Assembly: GCA_902799955.1 (NCBI GenBank) | Contig: CADCCQ010000005.1 | Coordinates: 1-64,000, forward strand | DNA from: an uncultured bacterium | GTDB taxonomy: Bacteria > Verrucomicrobiota > Kiritimatiellia > RFP12 > UBA1067 | DNA length: 64,000 nucleotides | Reading direction: 5' to 3' | In this document: positions 33,951 through 42,109 of the stretch, piece after piece | Numbering within the stretch: the first letter of the stretch is position 1 | Layout: each line of letters starts with the position of its first letter | The notes under the pieces: generated by a model | Told to the model about the DNA's origin: nothing | The model's database searches: none | Seen by the model: only the letters and a program-made list of their open reading frames with translations | Position numbers and translations under genes: made by a program

Positions 33951-34839
33951 CTTCGTCCCCCTCCTCGTCTTCCTCGTCGAATTCGTCTTCCTCTTCTTCT
34001 TCGTCCTCGTCGTCGAACTCGTCCGGCGTGTCGTCTATGAAGAAGTCGTCACGTTCCTTCTCGACCTTGACGCCCTCCAGTTCCTCCTCGCCCTCCGGCG
34101 CATCCTGCGCATCCTCGGCGGGCGCCTCCGCAGGCGCGTTCGCCGCGGCCTCCTCCGCAGCGGCCTCCTCGGCGGCCTGCTCGAGCTCTGTCTTCGCGGG
34201 CGGGACGGGCTTCTTGTACGACGCCGCCTTCGCCTTCGGGTTGGAACGCTGGAGCGTCGGGTCGAGTTCGTTCAGCTGCTGCAGCGATGCGAGTCCGAAA
34301 TGCTCCAGGAAGAGCGCCGTGGTGCCATAGAGGAACGGATGGCCGGGAAGCTCGGACTTGCCGACGAGGCGGATCAGCTGAAGGTCCATCAGCGTCTTTA
34401 TGTTCGCGGAGACGTCCACGCCGCGTATGCCCTCGACCTCGCTCTTGGTGATAGGCTGGCGGTATGCGATGATGGCGAGAGTCTCGAGCGAGGCCCTGCC
34501 AAGGCGGCTCGGGCGGTCCATCTTCAGCATCGCCCTTACGTACCTGCCGCAGCTCGGCTTCGTCTGGAGTCGGTACGCGCCGCCCGTGCAGACGAGCGCG
34601 AAGCCGCAGCCCGCGACGTCGAGGGCCTTCTCCAGCCCCTTCAGCGCGGCCTCGACCTCCCGGCTTGTGCAGGTCCTGTAGACCTCCATTATCTCCTCGT
34701 TCTCGCCCTCCTCGCACTCCACGGCCTTCACGGCCTCTCGCAGCTCCGCGGCCGTGAGCGGCGTCTCGCTTGCGAACAGAAGCGAGCCCACGATCTCCTG
34801 GAGGCTGCCGGGCAGCGGAATCTTGACATCATCGCTCAT
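33940..34839 (-). CDS. scpB: Segregation and condensation protein B
   Basis: ScpB binds ScpA and SMC in bacterial condensin. The 299-residue protein has the two winged-helix domains (LPGSLQEIVGSLLFASETPLT; LETLAIIAYRQPITKSEVEGIRG; LIRLVGKSELPGHPFLYGTT). After about residue 205 a family-atypical acidic tail of about 90 residues follows, ending in a nearly pure Asp/Glu run. The ATG at 34839 lies 7 nt after a TATAAT hexamer with no ribosome site, implying a leaderless transcript. No scpA is in the window. It is followed by LysM/TPR and the small membrane protein. Confidence 0.93.
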   Translation of the reverse strand: MSDDVKIPLPGSLQEIVGSLLFASETPLTAAELREAVKAVECEEGENEEIMEVYRTCTSREVEAALKGLEKALDVAGCGFALVCTGGAYRLQTKPSCGRYVRAMLKMDRPSRLGRASLETLAIIAYRQPITKSEVEGIRGVDVSANIKTLMDLQLIRLVGKSELPGHPFLYGTTALFLEHFGLASLQQLNELDPTLQRSNPKAKAASYKKPVPPAKTELEQAAEEAAAEEAAANAPAEAPAEDAQDAPEGEEELEGVKVEKERDDFFIDDTPDEFDDEDEEEEEDEFDEEDEEGDEDEE

Positions 34840-34846
34840 AGGAAAT

Positions 34847-34875
34847 ATTATACCACAACAAGGCCTTGTTGTCAC
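34847..34875 (-). promoter_or_regulatory. Promoter of scpB, leaderless
   Basis: -35 GTGACA (34870-34875), 17-nt spacer ending in TGG, -10 TATAAT (34847-34852). The ATG of scpB starts 7 nt downstream of the hexamer. Confidence 0.85.
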
Positions 34876-34927
34876 TGCCTCCGTGAATCTTGCCGTAATC
34901 TGTCATCCAACTGAGTGTCATCTTTCT

Positions 34928-34978
34928 ATTATGGAATTGTGGAATTATGGAAACAGCCATTATTCAATGCGGAATTGA
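34928..34978 (+). repeat. Interspersed element: three 8-mers plus conserved core (copy 3)
   Basis: 8-mers ATTATGGA, ATTGTGGA, ATTATGGA (34928-34951) run into the core at 34949-34978, which differs from copy 1 at three positions. It lies between the HAD gene end and the scpB promoter. Confidence 0.88.
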
Positions 34979-35013
34979 CTTCAGCCTTGACGTCAAACTT
35001 CACCAATATACGC

Positions 35014-35952
35014 CTAGAAGCCGGGGAGGTTCATCTGCCCGGAGACGCACACCTTGCGCCCCTTCGAGAGCGAGCGGTCGGACGTATCGTATACTACGAA
35101 CTTTATGCCGTCGAACCGCCGCGCCAGCTCCGAGCGTATGTAGTTCGAGACGCTCTTCACGTTGCCCTTGTCGTCGTCCGAGAAGCCGATCGCGACGGAC
35201 CTCCCCAGACCGCCAGTGCGCTGGAGCATGTGGAACACGTGCTCCACGAAGTCGCGGATCGCGAATTCCTTCGCGAGCTCCGGGCGCGACGCCGTCGTCG
35301 CCGTCGCGAGCTTCTCGCGGTACACGGGGTCGTTCGCCATCCTCTCCTTGAACCCGTCGTAGGTGACCGCCGAGTAGCGGCACATCCCCAGGTAGTAGTT
35401 GAGCTCATCCTCGTCCGTCCCGAACGTCTCCACCTTGTCGAGCCACCTGCGGTAGCCGCGGAGGTTGGACATCATCGTCTCCCGCTCGAGCGGGGTGAGG
35501 GCGTTCTCGATGAAGAGCCTCACCGCGCGCTCGATCGTCTCAGGCGCGTGCCCCCGCGCGGTGACGATGGCGAATATGCGCCCCTCGACGAGCGTCTTCT
35601 TGAAGGTGCTGTAGCTGGGCGATGGCTTCTCGCCCGCGGAGACCCTGGCAAGCGCGGTCATCGTGTCCTCGATGAACTTGTTCTTCTCGCCGGCCTTCTC
35701 GGGGTCTGCGAAGTTGCGGAACGCCGCGCGCCATCCGCCGTCCGACGGCGGACGGTAGTGCCGGTGGTCGGATCGCACAAGCGCGAATGACGCCGTGGAA
35801 AGCTCCACGGGCTTCCAGGTGCCGTCGTCCTCGAGGTGCTCCATTAGGATCTTCGTGGGCATGTGGAGGATGTTGTCGTCCCAGTCGAAGATGTAGTACT
35901 TGAAGTCCCGTCCGGAGACCTCCTCGTTGACGTATGGTACGACGTTCTTCAT
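35014..35952 (-). CDS. HAD-like protein of unknown substrate
   Basis: A 312-residue cytosolic protein. HAD motif I is visible as YYIFDWDDNIL (nucleophile Asp and Asp+2), motif II as AIVTARGHAPETI and motif IV as AIGFSDDDKGN. These support a phosphatase-type fold. A large cap of about 90 residues lies between motifs I and II (TALARVSAGEKPSPSYSTFK) and a helical segment follows. The start at 35952 overlaps the rimO stop (ATGA). Substrate unknown; HAD enzymes of this size often act on sugar or nucleotide phosphates. Confidence 0.8.
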   Translation of the reverse strand: MKNVVPYVNEEVSGRDFKYYIFDWDDNILHMPTKILMEHLEDDGTWKPVELSTASFALVRSDHRHYRPPSDGGWRAAFRNFADPEKAGEKNKFIEDTMTALARVSAGEKPSPSYSTFKKTLVEGRIFAIVTARGHAPETIERAVRLFIENALTPLERETMMSNLRGYRRWLDKVETFGTDEDELNYYLGMCRYSAVTYDGFKERMANDPVYREKLATATTASRPELAKEFAIRDFVEHVFHMLQRTGGLGRSVAIGFSDDDKGNVKSVSNYIRSELARRFDGIKFVVYDTSDRSLSKGRKVCVSGQMNLPGF

Positions 35953-37226
35953 GTGACAACGCCCTCGAAGTCGAAACCCGCGCCGCCGGTCAGGCGCACG
36001 CGGACAAAGTCCCCGGGCCGGGCGCGGCGGGCGCGCGGCGTGTCGGCGAGGCGCACCACGCCGTCGACGTCCGGCGCCTGGCTCTCCATCCTCGCGACCA
36101 TCGGCGCGACGACGAGCGCCCTGAAGCTCATGCCGACCATCTTCGCGGCCCTCGCCTTCCACAGCGCGGCGGCGTCCGCCATCACTATGCGCTCCCTCTC
36201 GCGCGCGACGGCGCGCGACGGGCGGCCCGGCATTTTCGCGGCGGGGGTTCCCTCCTCCGGGCTGAACGAGAACGCGCCGAGCCTGTCGAACTGCATCCTC
36301 TTCAGGTCAGCGCGCATGACGTCGAACCGCCTCTGCGTCTCGCCGGGGAAACCAGTCATCACGGTCGTCCTGAGCGTCACCCCGGGGACGAGGTCGCGGA
36401 GCGCCTCGGCGACGGCGAGCGTCGCCTCTATGGCGCCCTTCCTGTTCATCCTCTCCAGGACGGCCGGCACCGTGTGCTGCAGCGGGACGTCCACGTACCT
36501 CACGGCGTGGCGCGCGTTGACCAGCCACTCCACGAACTCATCGGTTATCTCGCTGGGGTACGAGTAGAGGACCCGGATCCAGAAGTCGCCCTCCAGCGCG
36601 TCAAGCTTCCACAGGAGGTCTGTGAGGCGCGTCCTGCCCTTCATGTCGCAGCCGTAGAGCATCGGGTCCTGCGCGACAATGTTCAGCTCGCGGCAGCCTG
36701 TCTCAAGGAGCGCCTTCGCCTCGCGCATGATGGAGGCGACCGGGCGCGAGCGGAAGCGCCCGCGGATCGCCGGTATCGCGCAGTACGCGCAGCGGTGAGA
36801 ACAGCCCTCCGCGATCTTCAGGTACGCGAACGCCTTGCCCGTGAGGCGCAGGGCCGGCATCTTCGGCTCCACCCACTTCTGCGGCACGCCCTGCCAGGCG
36901 TCGACGCCGGGGAACCGCCCCGCCGCGTCAGGGTAGCGCTGGGGATAGCACCCCGTCACGACGACCCTGCCGTACCGCCCCATGGCCTTCAGCCGCAGCG
37001 CGCGGTCGATCTCCGCCTCCGCCTCCTCCCTGGCGGACGCTATGAACGAGCAGGTGTTCACGATGGCGACGTCAGCCCTGTCCGGGTCTGGCGACAGGAC
37101 GTACCCCTTTGAGAGGAGGTTCCCCGCCATCACCTCTAGGTCGGCCGCGTTCTTGGCGCACCCGAGCGAGACGAGCGCCAGGGAGGTCTTTTCCCCCGCG
37201 TCGGCTATGGCGGCTCGTCTCCTCAT
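35949..37226 (-). CDS. rimO: Ribosomal protein S12 methylthiotransferase
   Basis: RimO methylthiolates an aspartate of ribosomal protein S12. The 425-residue protein contains the N-terminal cluster cysteines (LGCAKNAADLE, NTCSFIASA, TGCYPQRY), the radical-SAM motif CSHRCAYC, YPSEITDE and VPLQHTVPAVLERM. A C-terminal TRAM domain is seen near MESQAPDVDGVV. The start at 37226 (MRRRAAIADAG) is chosen because it overlaps the M20 stop by four bases and the family begins near this point; a longer frame starts at 37262. It forms an overlapping cluster with the M20 peptidase and HAD genes. Confidence 0.94.
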   Translation of the reverse strand: MRRRAAIADAGEKTSLALVSLGCAKNAADLEVMAGNLLSKGYVLSPDPDRADVAIVNTCSFIASAREEAEAEIDRALRLKAMGRYGRVVVTGCYPQRYPDAAGRFPGVDAWQGVPQKWVEPKMPALRLTGKAFAYLKIAEGCSHRCAYCAIPAIRGRFRSRPVASIMREAKALLETGCRELNIVAQDPMLYGCDMKGRTRLTDLLWKLDALEGDFWIRVLYSYPSEITDEFVEWLVNARHAVRYVDVPLQHTVPAVLERMNRKGAIEATLAVAEALRDLVPGVTLRTTVMTGFPGETQRRFDVMRADLKRMQFDRLGAFSFSPEEGTPAAKMPGRPSRAVARERERIVMADAAALWKARAAKMVGMSFRALVVAPMVARMESQAPDVDGVVRLADTPRARRARPGDFVRVRLTGGAGFDFEGVVT

Positions 37227-38584
37227 CTCTGGCAGAGGGCGGCGAATATGCGCCCGCCCCATTCGCGCGCCTTGTCGAACTGCGCGAGGGAATAGCTTTC
37301 GTTAGGCGAGTGTATGCGGTCCTCGGCCTGACCCCATCCGACGAGGAGCGGCGCCGCGCCAGACGCGTCGCGGAGGGCGGAGACGACCGGAATGGACGCC
37401 CCGCACCACACGAACGCCGGCCCCCGTTCGTCCATCGCGGTGAGCGTGTCGGCGGCAAGGCGGAAGAGCGGCGAGGAGAGCGGCAGCCTGAATCCTCCCG
37501 CCCCCGGCGTGTAGTCCTCGATGGAGAGCTTCATGCCACGCGGCACGTGCGCCTCCAGGTGCGTGCGCACGGCGTCGAACGCCCTGCGCGGCGTCTGCCC
37601 CGGCACGAGGCGCATGGATATCTTCGCCACGGCCTCCCTCGGGATGACGGTCTTTGAGCCGGGGCCGCCGTAGCCGGAGTGGATTCCGTTCACCTCGATC
37701 GTCGGCTCGAAGGAGTTGCGCTGGGCGATCGTCTTGCCGAGCTGCCCGCCGGACGGCGGGCAGCCGATCTCCGCCGCCATCGCCTCCTCGGTCGGCGCGA
37801 ACGCCTCGGCGAGGCGGCGCTCCTCGTGCTCCGGCGCCTCGATCCCATCGGAGAACCCGAACACCGCGATCGAACCGTCGGGGTTGTGGAGGGATGCGAC
37901 AAGCTCGGCCATCGCCTGCGCGGCGTTCGGCGCGATGCCGCCGTACTCGCCGGAGTGGAGGTCGCGGTCCGCGCCTGTGAGGCGCATGGTGAAATGGGAT
38001 ACCCCCCTCAGCCCCGCGATGATCGCGGGCCTGAGACCAGGCGCGGCGTGGGTGTCGCAGACAAGCAGGACGTCCGCCGCCAGCCGGCGCCGCAGGCCGG
38101 GGGCCATTTCGGAGAGCGCGGCGCTGCCGGACTCCTCCTGCCCCTCCAGGACGACCTTGACCGTCGGGCGCGGCGCTCCTTCCGCAAGGCCGGAGAGATA
38201 GTCTCTCATCCCGCAGAGGAAAGCGAACGTCTGCCCCTTGTCGTCCTGCGCCCCGCGGCAGTAGACGCGCCCGTCCTTCTCCGTCGGCTCGAACGGCGGC
38301 GTCTCCCACTCGTCGAGCGGATCCGGCGGCTGGACGTCGTAGTGCCCGTAGACGAGCGCCGTCGGCGCACCCTCCGCCCCGGGCAGCTCGGCGAGGAGGA
38401 TCGGCGGCGCCGCCTTGCCGTCCTTCACGTCCGGCATAAGCAGCTCGCCCTTGAAGCCGAGCCTCTCCAGCCACGCCTTCAGCCACGCCGCGCACTGCGC
38501 GCAGTCGCGCAGCTTCAGCGGGTCGGCGCCCACCGACTCGAACTTCAGCAGCTCGTAGTACTCTTTCCTTGTAGCCTCGTCCAT
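37223..38584 (-). CDS. M20 family dipeptidase
   Basis: A 453-residue zinc peptidase of the M20 family (PepV/CNDP2-like dipeptidase group). Metal ligands and catalytic residues are visible: H and D in VYGHYDVQPPDP, bridging D in GAQDDKGQ, Glu pair in EGQEESGS, D in DTHAAPGL and H in DRIHSPNE. A dimerisation domain with LHSGEYGG lies between. It would hydrolyse small peptides in the cytosol. The ATG at 38584 has GGAGGG 7 nt upstream and is preferred over the ATG at 38599. It is the first of three overlapping genes after nadE. Confidence 0.9.
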   Translation of the reverse strand: MDEATRKEYYELLKFESVGADPLKLRDCAQCAAWLKAWLERLGFKGELLMPDVKDGKAAPPILLAELPGAEGAPTALVYGHYDVQPPDPLDEWETPPFEPTEKDGRVYCRGAQDDKGQTFAFLCGMRDYLSGLAEGAPRPTVKVVLEGQEESGSAALSEMAPGLRRRLAADVLLVCDTHAAPGLRPAIIAGLRGVSHFTMRLTGADRDLHSGEYGGIAPNAAQAMAELVASLHNPDGSIAVFGFSDGIEAPEHEERRLAEAFAPTEEAMAAEIGCPPSGGQLGKTIAQRNSFEPTIEVNGIHSGYGGPGSKTVIPREAVAKISMRLVPGQTPRRAFDAVRTHLEAHVPRGMKLSIEDYTPGAGGFRLPLSSPLFRLAADTLTAMDERGPAFVWCGASIPVVSALRDASGAAPLLVGWGQAEDRIHSPNESYSLAQFDKAREWGGRIFAALCQR

Positions 38585-38611
38585 CGCGTATCCCTCCATC
38601 TGAAAAAAACG

Positions 38612-40519
38612 TCAAAACGCAACGCGCCCCGCGTCGCTAGGCATCTGCCAGTCTCCGCGCGGCGAAAGCCCGACCGTCCCGGTCTTCGGCCCGTCAGGCA
38701 TGCAGCTGCGCTTGAACTGCTGCGTCATGAAGCGCCTGAAGAACACGTCGAGCCACTTCGAGATCGTCTCGGGGTCGTAGACGCCGCCGAACGCCGTCTC
38801 GGCGAGTGCCCTGATCTTCTCCCTTCCGGCCCCGCGCCTGATGAAATGGTAGAGGAAGAAGTCGTGGAGCTCGTATGGCCCGACCCGGTCCTCCGTGATC
38901 TGCGCGATCGAACCGTCCGACGCAGCCGGAAGCAGCTCCGGCGAGACCGGCGTCTCGAGTATCCCGACAAGCGCGTCGCGCACCTCGGGATGCCCCTCGG
39001 CGTACCAGCCGACGATGGCGCGGATCAATGTCTTCGGCACGCCCGCGTTCACGCAGTACATGCTCATGTGGTCTCCGTTGTAGGTACACCACCCGAGCGC
39101 AAGTTCGGAGAGGTCACCGGTGCCTACGAGAAGCGCGCCAAGCTGGTTGGCCTTGTCCATAAGGAAGTACGTGCGCCCGCGGGCCTGCGCGTTTTCGTAC
39201 GTCACGTCCTTCTCGGTCTCGTCGCGGCCGAGGTCCTTCAGGTGGAGGCGGACGAGGCCCGTGATGTCCGCCGTCTCCATCTCGATCCCGAGCCCGTCGC
39301 ACAGCAGCCCCGCGTTGCCCCTGGTGCGGCTTGACGTGCCGAAGCCGGGCAGCGTGTAGACGTGGATGCCGCGCCTGTCCAGGCCAAGCGAGCCGAACGC
39401 CTCGACGCACACGAGGAGCGCGAGCGCGGAGTCCAGCCCGCCGGAAAGGCCGACCACGACGTCGCGGCAGCCGACGCGCGCAAGCCTCGTCGCAAGACCC
39501 GCCGCCTGGATCGCAAGAACCTCCGCGCACCTCGCGTCGCGCTCGTCCTTCGAGACCGGCACGAACGGACGGGGGTCGACCGGCCTCCTCGGCGCGGTCC
39601 CCTTCGCAACGCGGCGCTCCGCGCCGCCGGTGACGGCGACATGGCGCGCGTCCGCCGCCGCCCCCCTGCGGAACGAGGCGTTCGAGCTCCTCTCGAACTC
39701 CAGAAACCCGACGTCGACGTCGGAGACTGTCACCACGCCTTCGCGGCGGAAGCGCTCCGCCTCCGCGACAACTGCGCCGTTCTCCGCGACGACCCCGCCG
39801 CCCGCGAACACGAAGTCCGTCGTGGACTCCCCGAACCCGGCATTGGCCGACACGTACGCGGCGACGCATTTCGCCGACTGCGCGGCGACAAGCGCGCGCG
39901 AATGCTCCGCGCCCCCGGCGAGCGACGGCTTCGCGCATGGATTGAGAATCACGGTCGCGCCGGAGAGGGCAAGCCCGACGGAAGGCGACACGGCGGACGC
40001 GATGTCAGCGCCCACCTCGACGCCGTACGACGCCTCTGGGGCGTCGACGACGATCCCCGCGCCGAACGGGACCCGGAAGCCGGCGCATTCGACTTCGCAT
40101 TCCGCGACGTCGAGGGCGGACGCGAACCAGCGAGCGTCCCCTCCGTCCCTTGAGCTGGACGGGAACGACTTCGGGACGAGCGCGAGCAGCGAACCGGACC
40201 TCACCAAGGCGGCGCAGTTGAACATCCGCCCGGCAGTCCTGAAAGGCAGCCCGACGACCGCGAGCGTGCCGAGGCGGCCCGCGCTGTGCGCCGCGAACTC
40301 CCGCAGCGCGTCTTCGGACGCCGCCAGCAGCGACGGGTGGAAGAAGAGATCCCCGCACGTGCACCCCGTGAGGCAGAGCTCCGGGAACACCACCGCGTCC
40401 GCGCCTTCGTCGCACGCCCTGTCGAAGAGCGAGGTGACGGCGGCCAGGTTCGCGGAGACGTCCGCCGGGCTTACCACCGGCGTCGCGACGGCTACTCTCG
40501 CATAGTCATTTTTCATCAT
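38612..40519 (-). CDS. nadE: Glutamine-dependent NAD+ synthetase
   Basis: NadE makes NAD+ from deamido-NAD+ with glutamine as the ammonia donor. The 635-residue protein has an N-terminal nitrilase-type glutaminase domain (catalytic Glu in VFPELCLTGC, Lys in LVPKSFPSS, Cys in ILNPCAKPS) and a C-terminal synthetase domain with the P-loop GLSGGLDSALAL, LPGFGTSSRTRGNA and GTGDLSELALGWCTYNGDHM. Length and order fit the two-domain enzyme. It lies between purE (22 nt upstream) and the M20 gene. Confidence 0.95.
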   Translation of the reverse strand: MMKNDYARVAVATPVVSPADVSANLAAVTSLFDRACDEGADAVVFPELCLTGCTCGDLFFHPSLLAASEDALREFAAHSAGRLGTLAVVGLPFRTAGRMFNCAALVRSGSLLALVPKSFPSSSRDGGDARWFASALDVAECEVECAGFRVPFGAGIVVDAPEASYGVEVGADIASAVSPSVGLALSGATVILNPCAKPSLAGGAEHSRALVAAQSAKCVAAYVSANAGFGESTTDFVFAGGGVVAENGAVVAEAERFRREGVVTVSDVDVGFLEFERSSNASFRRGAAADARHVAVTGGAERRVAKGTAPRRPVDPRPFVPVSKDERDARCAEVLAIQAAGLATRLARVGCRDVVVGLSGGLDSALALLVCVEAFGSLGLDRRGIHVYTLPGFGTSSRTRGNAGLLCDGLGIEMETADITGLVRLHLKDLGRDETEKDVTYENAQARGRTYFLMDKANQLGALLVGTGDLSELALGWCTYNGDHMSMYCVNAGVPKTLIRAIVGWYAEGHPEVRDALVGILETPVSPELLPAASDGSIAQITEDRVGPYELHDFFLYHFIRRGAGREKIRALAETAFGGVYDPETISKWLDVFFRRFMTQQFKRSCMPDGPKTGTVGLSPRGDWQMPSDAGRVAF

Positions 40520-40541
40520 CGTCTGTCCGTCCGGGGCCCCT

Positions 40542-41042
40542 TCACCCCTCTTGGTGTATCCTGTCGTTAGCGGCGGCGACCTTGGCCTTCAGGGCGGCCT
40601 TGTGCTCGCGGAACCTCTCTCGCAGCTCCTGGTCGGAGGTCCCGAGGATCTGCACGGCGAGAAGCGCGGCGTTCGTCGGGCCGGCGGAGCCGACGGCGAC
40701 CGTCGCGACCGGGACGCCGGACGGCATCTGGACCGTCGCGTAGAGCGCGTCAAGCCCGTTCAGCGCCCCGCCCGCCACGGGTATCCCGATGACGGGAAGC
40801 ACCGTCGCCGCGGCGAGGACGCCGGCGAGGTGCGCCGCGCCGCCTGCGGCCGCGATTATCACCTTGAGCCCGCGCCTCTCGGCCGACGAGGAGTACTCGA
40901 TCGCCACCTCGGGGGTGCGATGCGCCGATATGACGCGCGTCTCGTACGCGACGCCAAACTTGTCGAGCGTCTCGCACGCCTTCTTCACCAGCGGCCAGTC
41001 CGAGTCGCTGCCCATCACTATGCCAACCTTGATCTCTGCCAT
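40542..41042 (-). CDS. purE: N5-carboxyaminoimidazole ribonucleotide mutase
   Basis: PurE (class I) rearranges N5-CAIR to CAIR in purine synthesis. The 166-residue protein shows [12 protein letters not shown], the catalytic histidine in VISAHRTPE, and [16 protein letters not shown] with PVIGIPV. Length is normal. It heads the series purE, nadE, M20, rimO, HAD. Other purine genes, purD and purC, lie elsewhere in the window. Confidence 0.95.
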   Translation of the reverse strand: MAEIKVGIVMGSDSDWPLVKKACETLDKFGVAYETRVISAHRTPEVAIEYSSSAERRGLKVIIAAAGGAAHLAGVLAAATVLPVIGIPVAGGALNGLDALYATVQMPSGVPVATVAVGSAGPTNAALLAVQILGTSDQELRERFREHKAALKAKVAAANDRIHQEG

Positions 41043-41099
41043 TTCCGTTGCGCCTTTCTGATTGGATCGTCCATGGTGCCCAAGGCACCGACAGTGAAT

Positions 41100-41108
41100 A
41101 TTATATCA
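41100..41108 (-). promoter_or_regulatory. Promoter -10 region of purE
   Basis: TGA followed by TATAAT (41100-41105) about 55 nt upstream of the purE ATG; the -35 is unclear (a TTGGGA lies 19 nt upstream). It lies downstream of the GDPD-like gene, so purE has its own start point. Confidence 0.65.
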
Positions 41109-41159
41109 CAACGAGACTTTGCAGTCCCAACTTCCGTGCATCTTGCCGGGCCATGCACT

Positions 41160-42011
41160 TCATGGCGTGCCCGCGCCGCGCCTGGATTCGCGCAGAAAGG
41201 CGGCCGCGGCGGCGGGACGGTCGGTGTTTATGTAGTCAAGGCCTAGTTCCAGCGCAAGCCGCCACGCCTCGGGATTGTCGGGATAACCCCACAGACGGAA
41301 CTTGCAGCCCTTGGCGTGGGCCTCCTTGACGGCGGCGCGGATTTTCCCCTTGTCCGCCTCGGGCATCTCGCCCGAACGCCATTTGGTGTAGGCGCGGGCA
41401 TAATGGCTGATGAGCGGCACGCGCCTGTACTGCCCTTCGGCCAGCTTCCTGGTTGGCGGCACGTCGAAGAACACGAAATCGGGATAGGCGAGGAAATCCG
41501 CGATTCTGGAATGGTCGCCCGTCGCCGTCAGCCTCGTCGCAGAAGGATTCTTCACGATGTCGAAGCAGTCGCGATAGCCCTCCTTCTCAACCATCTCCAC
41601 GAGACGGTCGAGAGCGGGCTTCCCGTTCTTGAGGTCGATGAGCAGCTGGAGCGGCTTCCCGTCGGCGTAGGCGCGGCCGCCGTTTTTGCGCATGACCTCG
41701 CGCAACGGCTCCAGATAGAGGCGGCGGAGGGTATTTTCCTTCTTCAGCTCCTTGCGGGAATGAGCAACTAGCAATTCCCCGTCCACAAGGAACACATCGG
41801 CCTCGATGGAGTCCGCCCCCGCCTCGTATGCACCCCAGAACGGACGCTTCTGCGCGTAGTCGTTGTGCGAGTGAATCAGCGAGCGCCCATGCGCCGACGA
41901 TGCCGCCAGTGCCGCACAAAGTATGACAGCAAGCATGCAACAACAAGTCTTCCTGCGCGCCGTTCTGCCGGCGCGCATCCGCTTTTCTTCTTTTTCTACC
42001 ATTTTAGCCAT
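41160..42011 (-). CDS. Secreted glycerophosphodiester phosphodiesterase-like protein
   Basis: A 283-residue exported PI-PLC/GDPD-fold protein. The motif LIHSHNDYAQKRPFWGAYEAGADSIEADVFLVDGELLVAH holds both catalytic histidines and the metal carboxylates (E, D). It ends with LWGYPDNPEAWRLALELGLDYINTD, as in GDPD barrels. Such periplasmic proteins cleave glycerophosphodiesters, though this subgroup has no fixed substrate. The start at 42011 (MAKMVEKEEKRMRAG) precedes a basic region and signal helix (CCCMLAVILCAALAASSAHG). Its own promoter lies at 42046-42074. Confidence 0.8.
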   Translation of the reverse strand: MAKMVEKEEKRMRAGRTARRKTCCCMLAVILCAALAASSAHGRSLIHSHNDYAQKRPFWGAYEAGADSIEADVFLVDGELLVAHSRKELKKENTLRRLYLEPLREVMRKNGGRAYADGKPLQLLIDLKNGKPALDRLVEMVEKEGYRDCFDIVKNPSATRLTATGDHSRIADFLAYPDFVFFDVPPTRKLAEGQYRRVPLISHYARAYTKWRSGEMPEADKGKIRAAVKEAHAKGCKFRLWGYPDNPEAWRLALELGLDYINTDRPAAAAAFLRESRRGAGTP

Positions 42012-42045
42012 GTCGTGACCACCCGTCTTATTCCACTTATGACAT

Positions 42046-42074
42046 AGTTTACCAAACTTCAAACCAAACAACAA
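42046..42074 (-). promoter_or_regulatory. Promoter of the GDPD-like gene
   Basis: -35 TTGTTG (42069-42074), 17-nt spacer ending in TGG, -10 TAAACT (42046-42051), about 35 nt before the ATG. Confidence 0.7.
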
Positions 42075-42109
42075 GGGAATTTCAAATGTCTGGACAGCGA
42101 AGGCGGGGG

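Noticed and set aside
35949..37226. rimO and miaB as recent duplicates
   Set aside because: They share only the family fold; each has its own diagnostic motifs (GCQMN/NSCTVR versus GCAKN/NTCSFI), so they are old paralogues.
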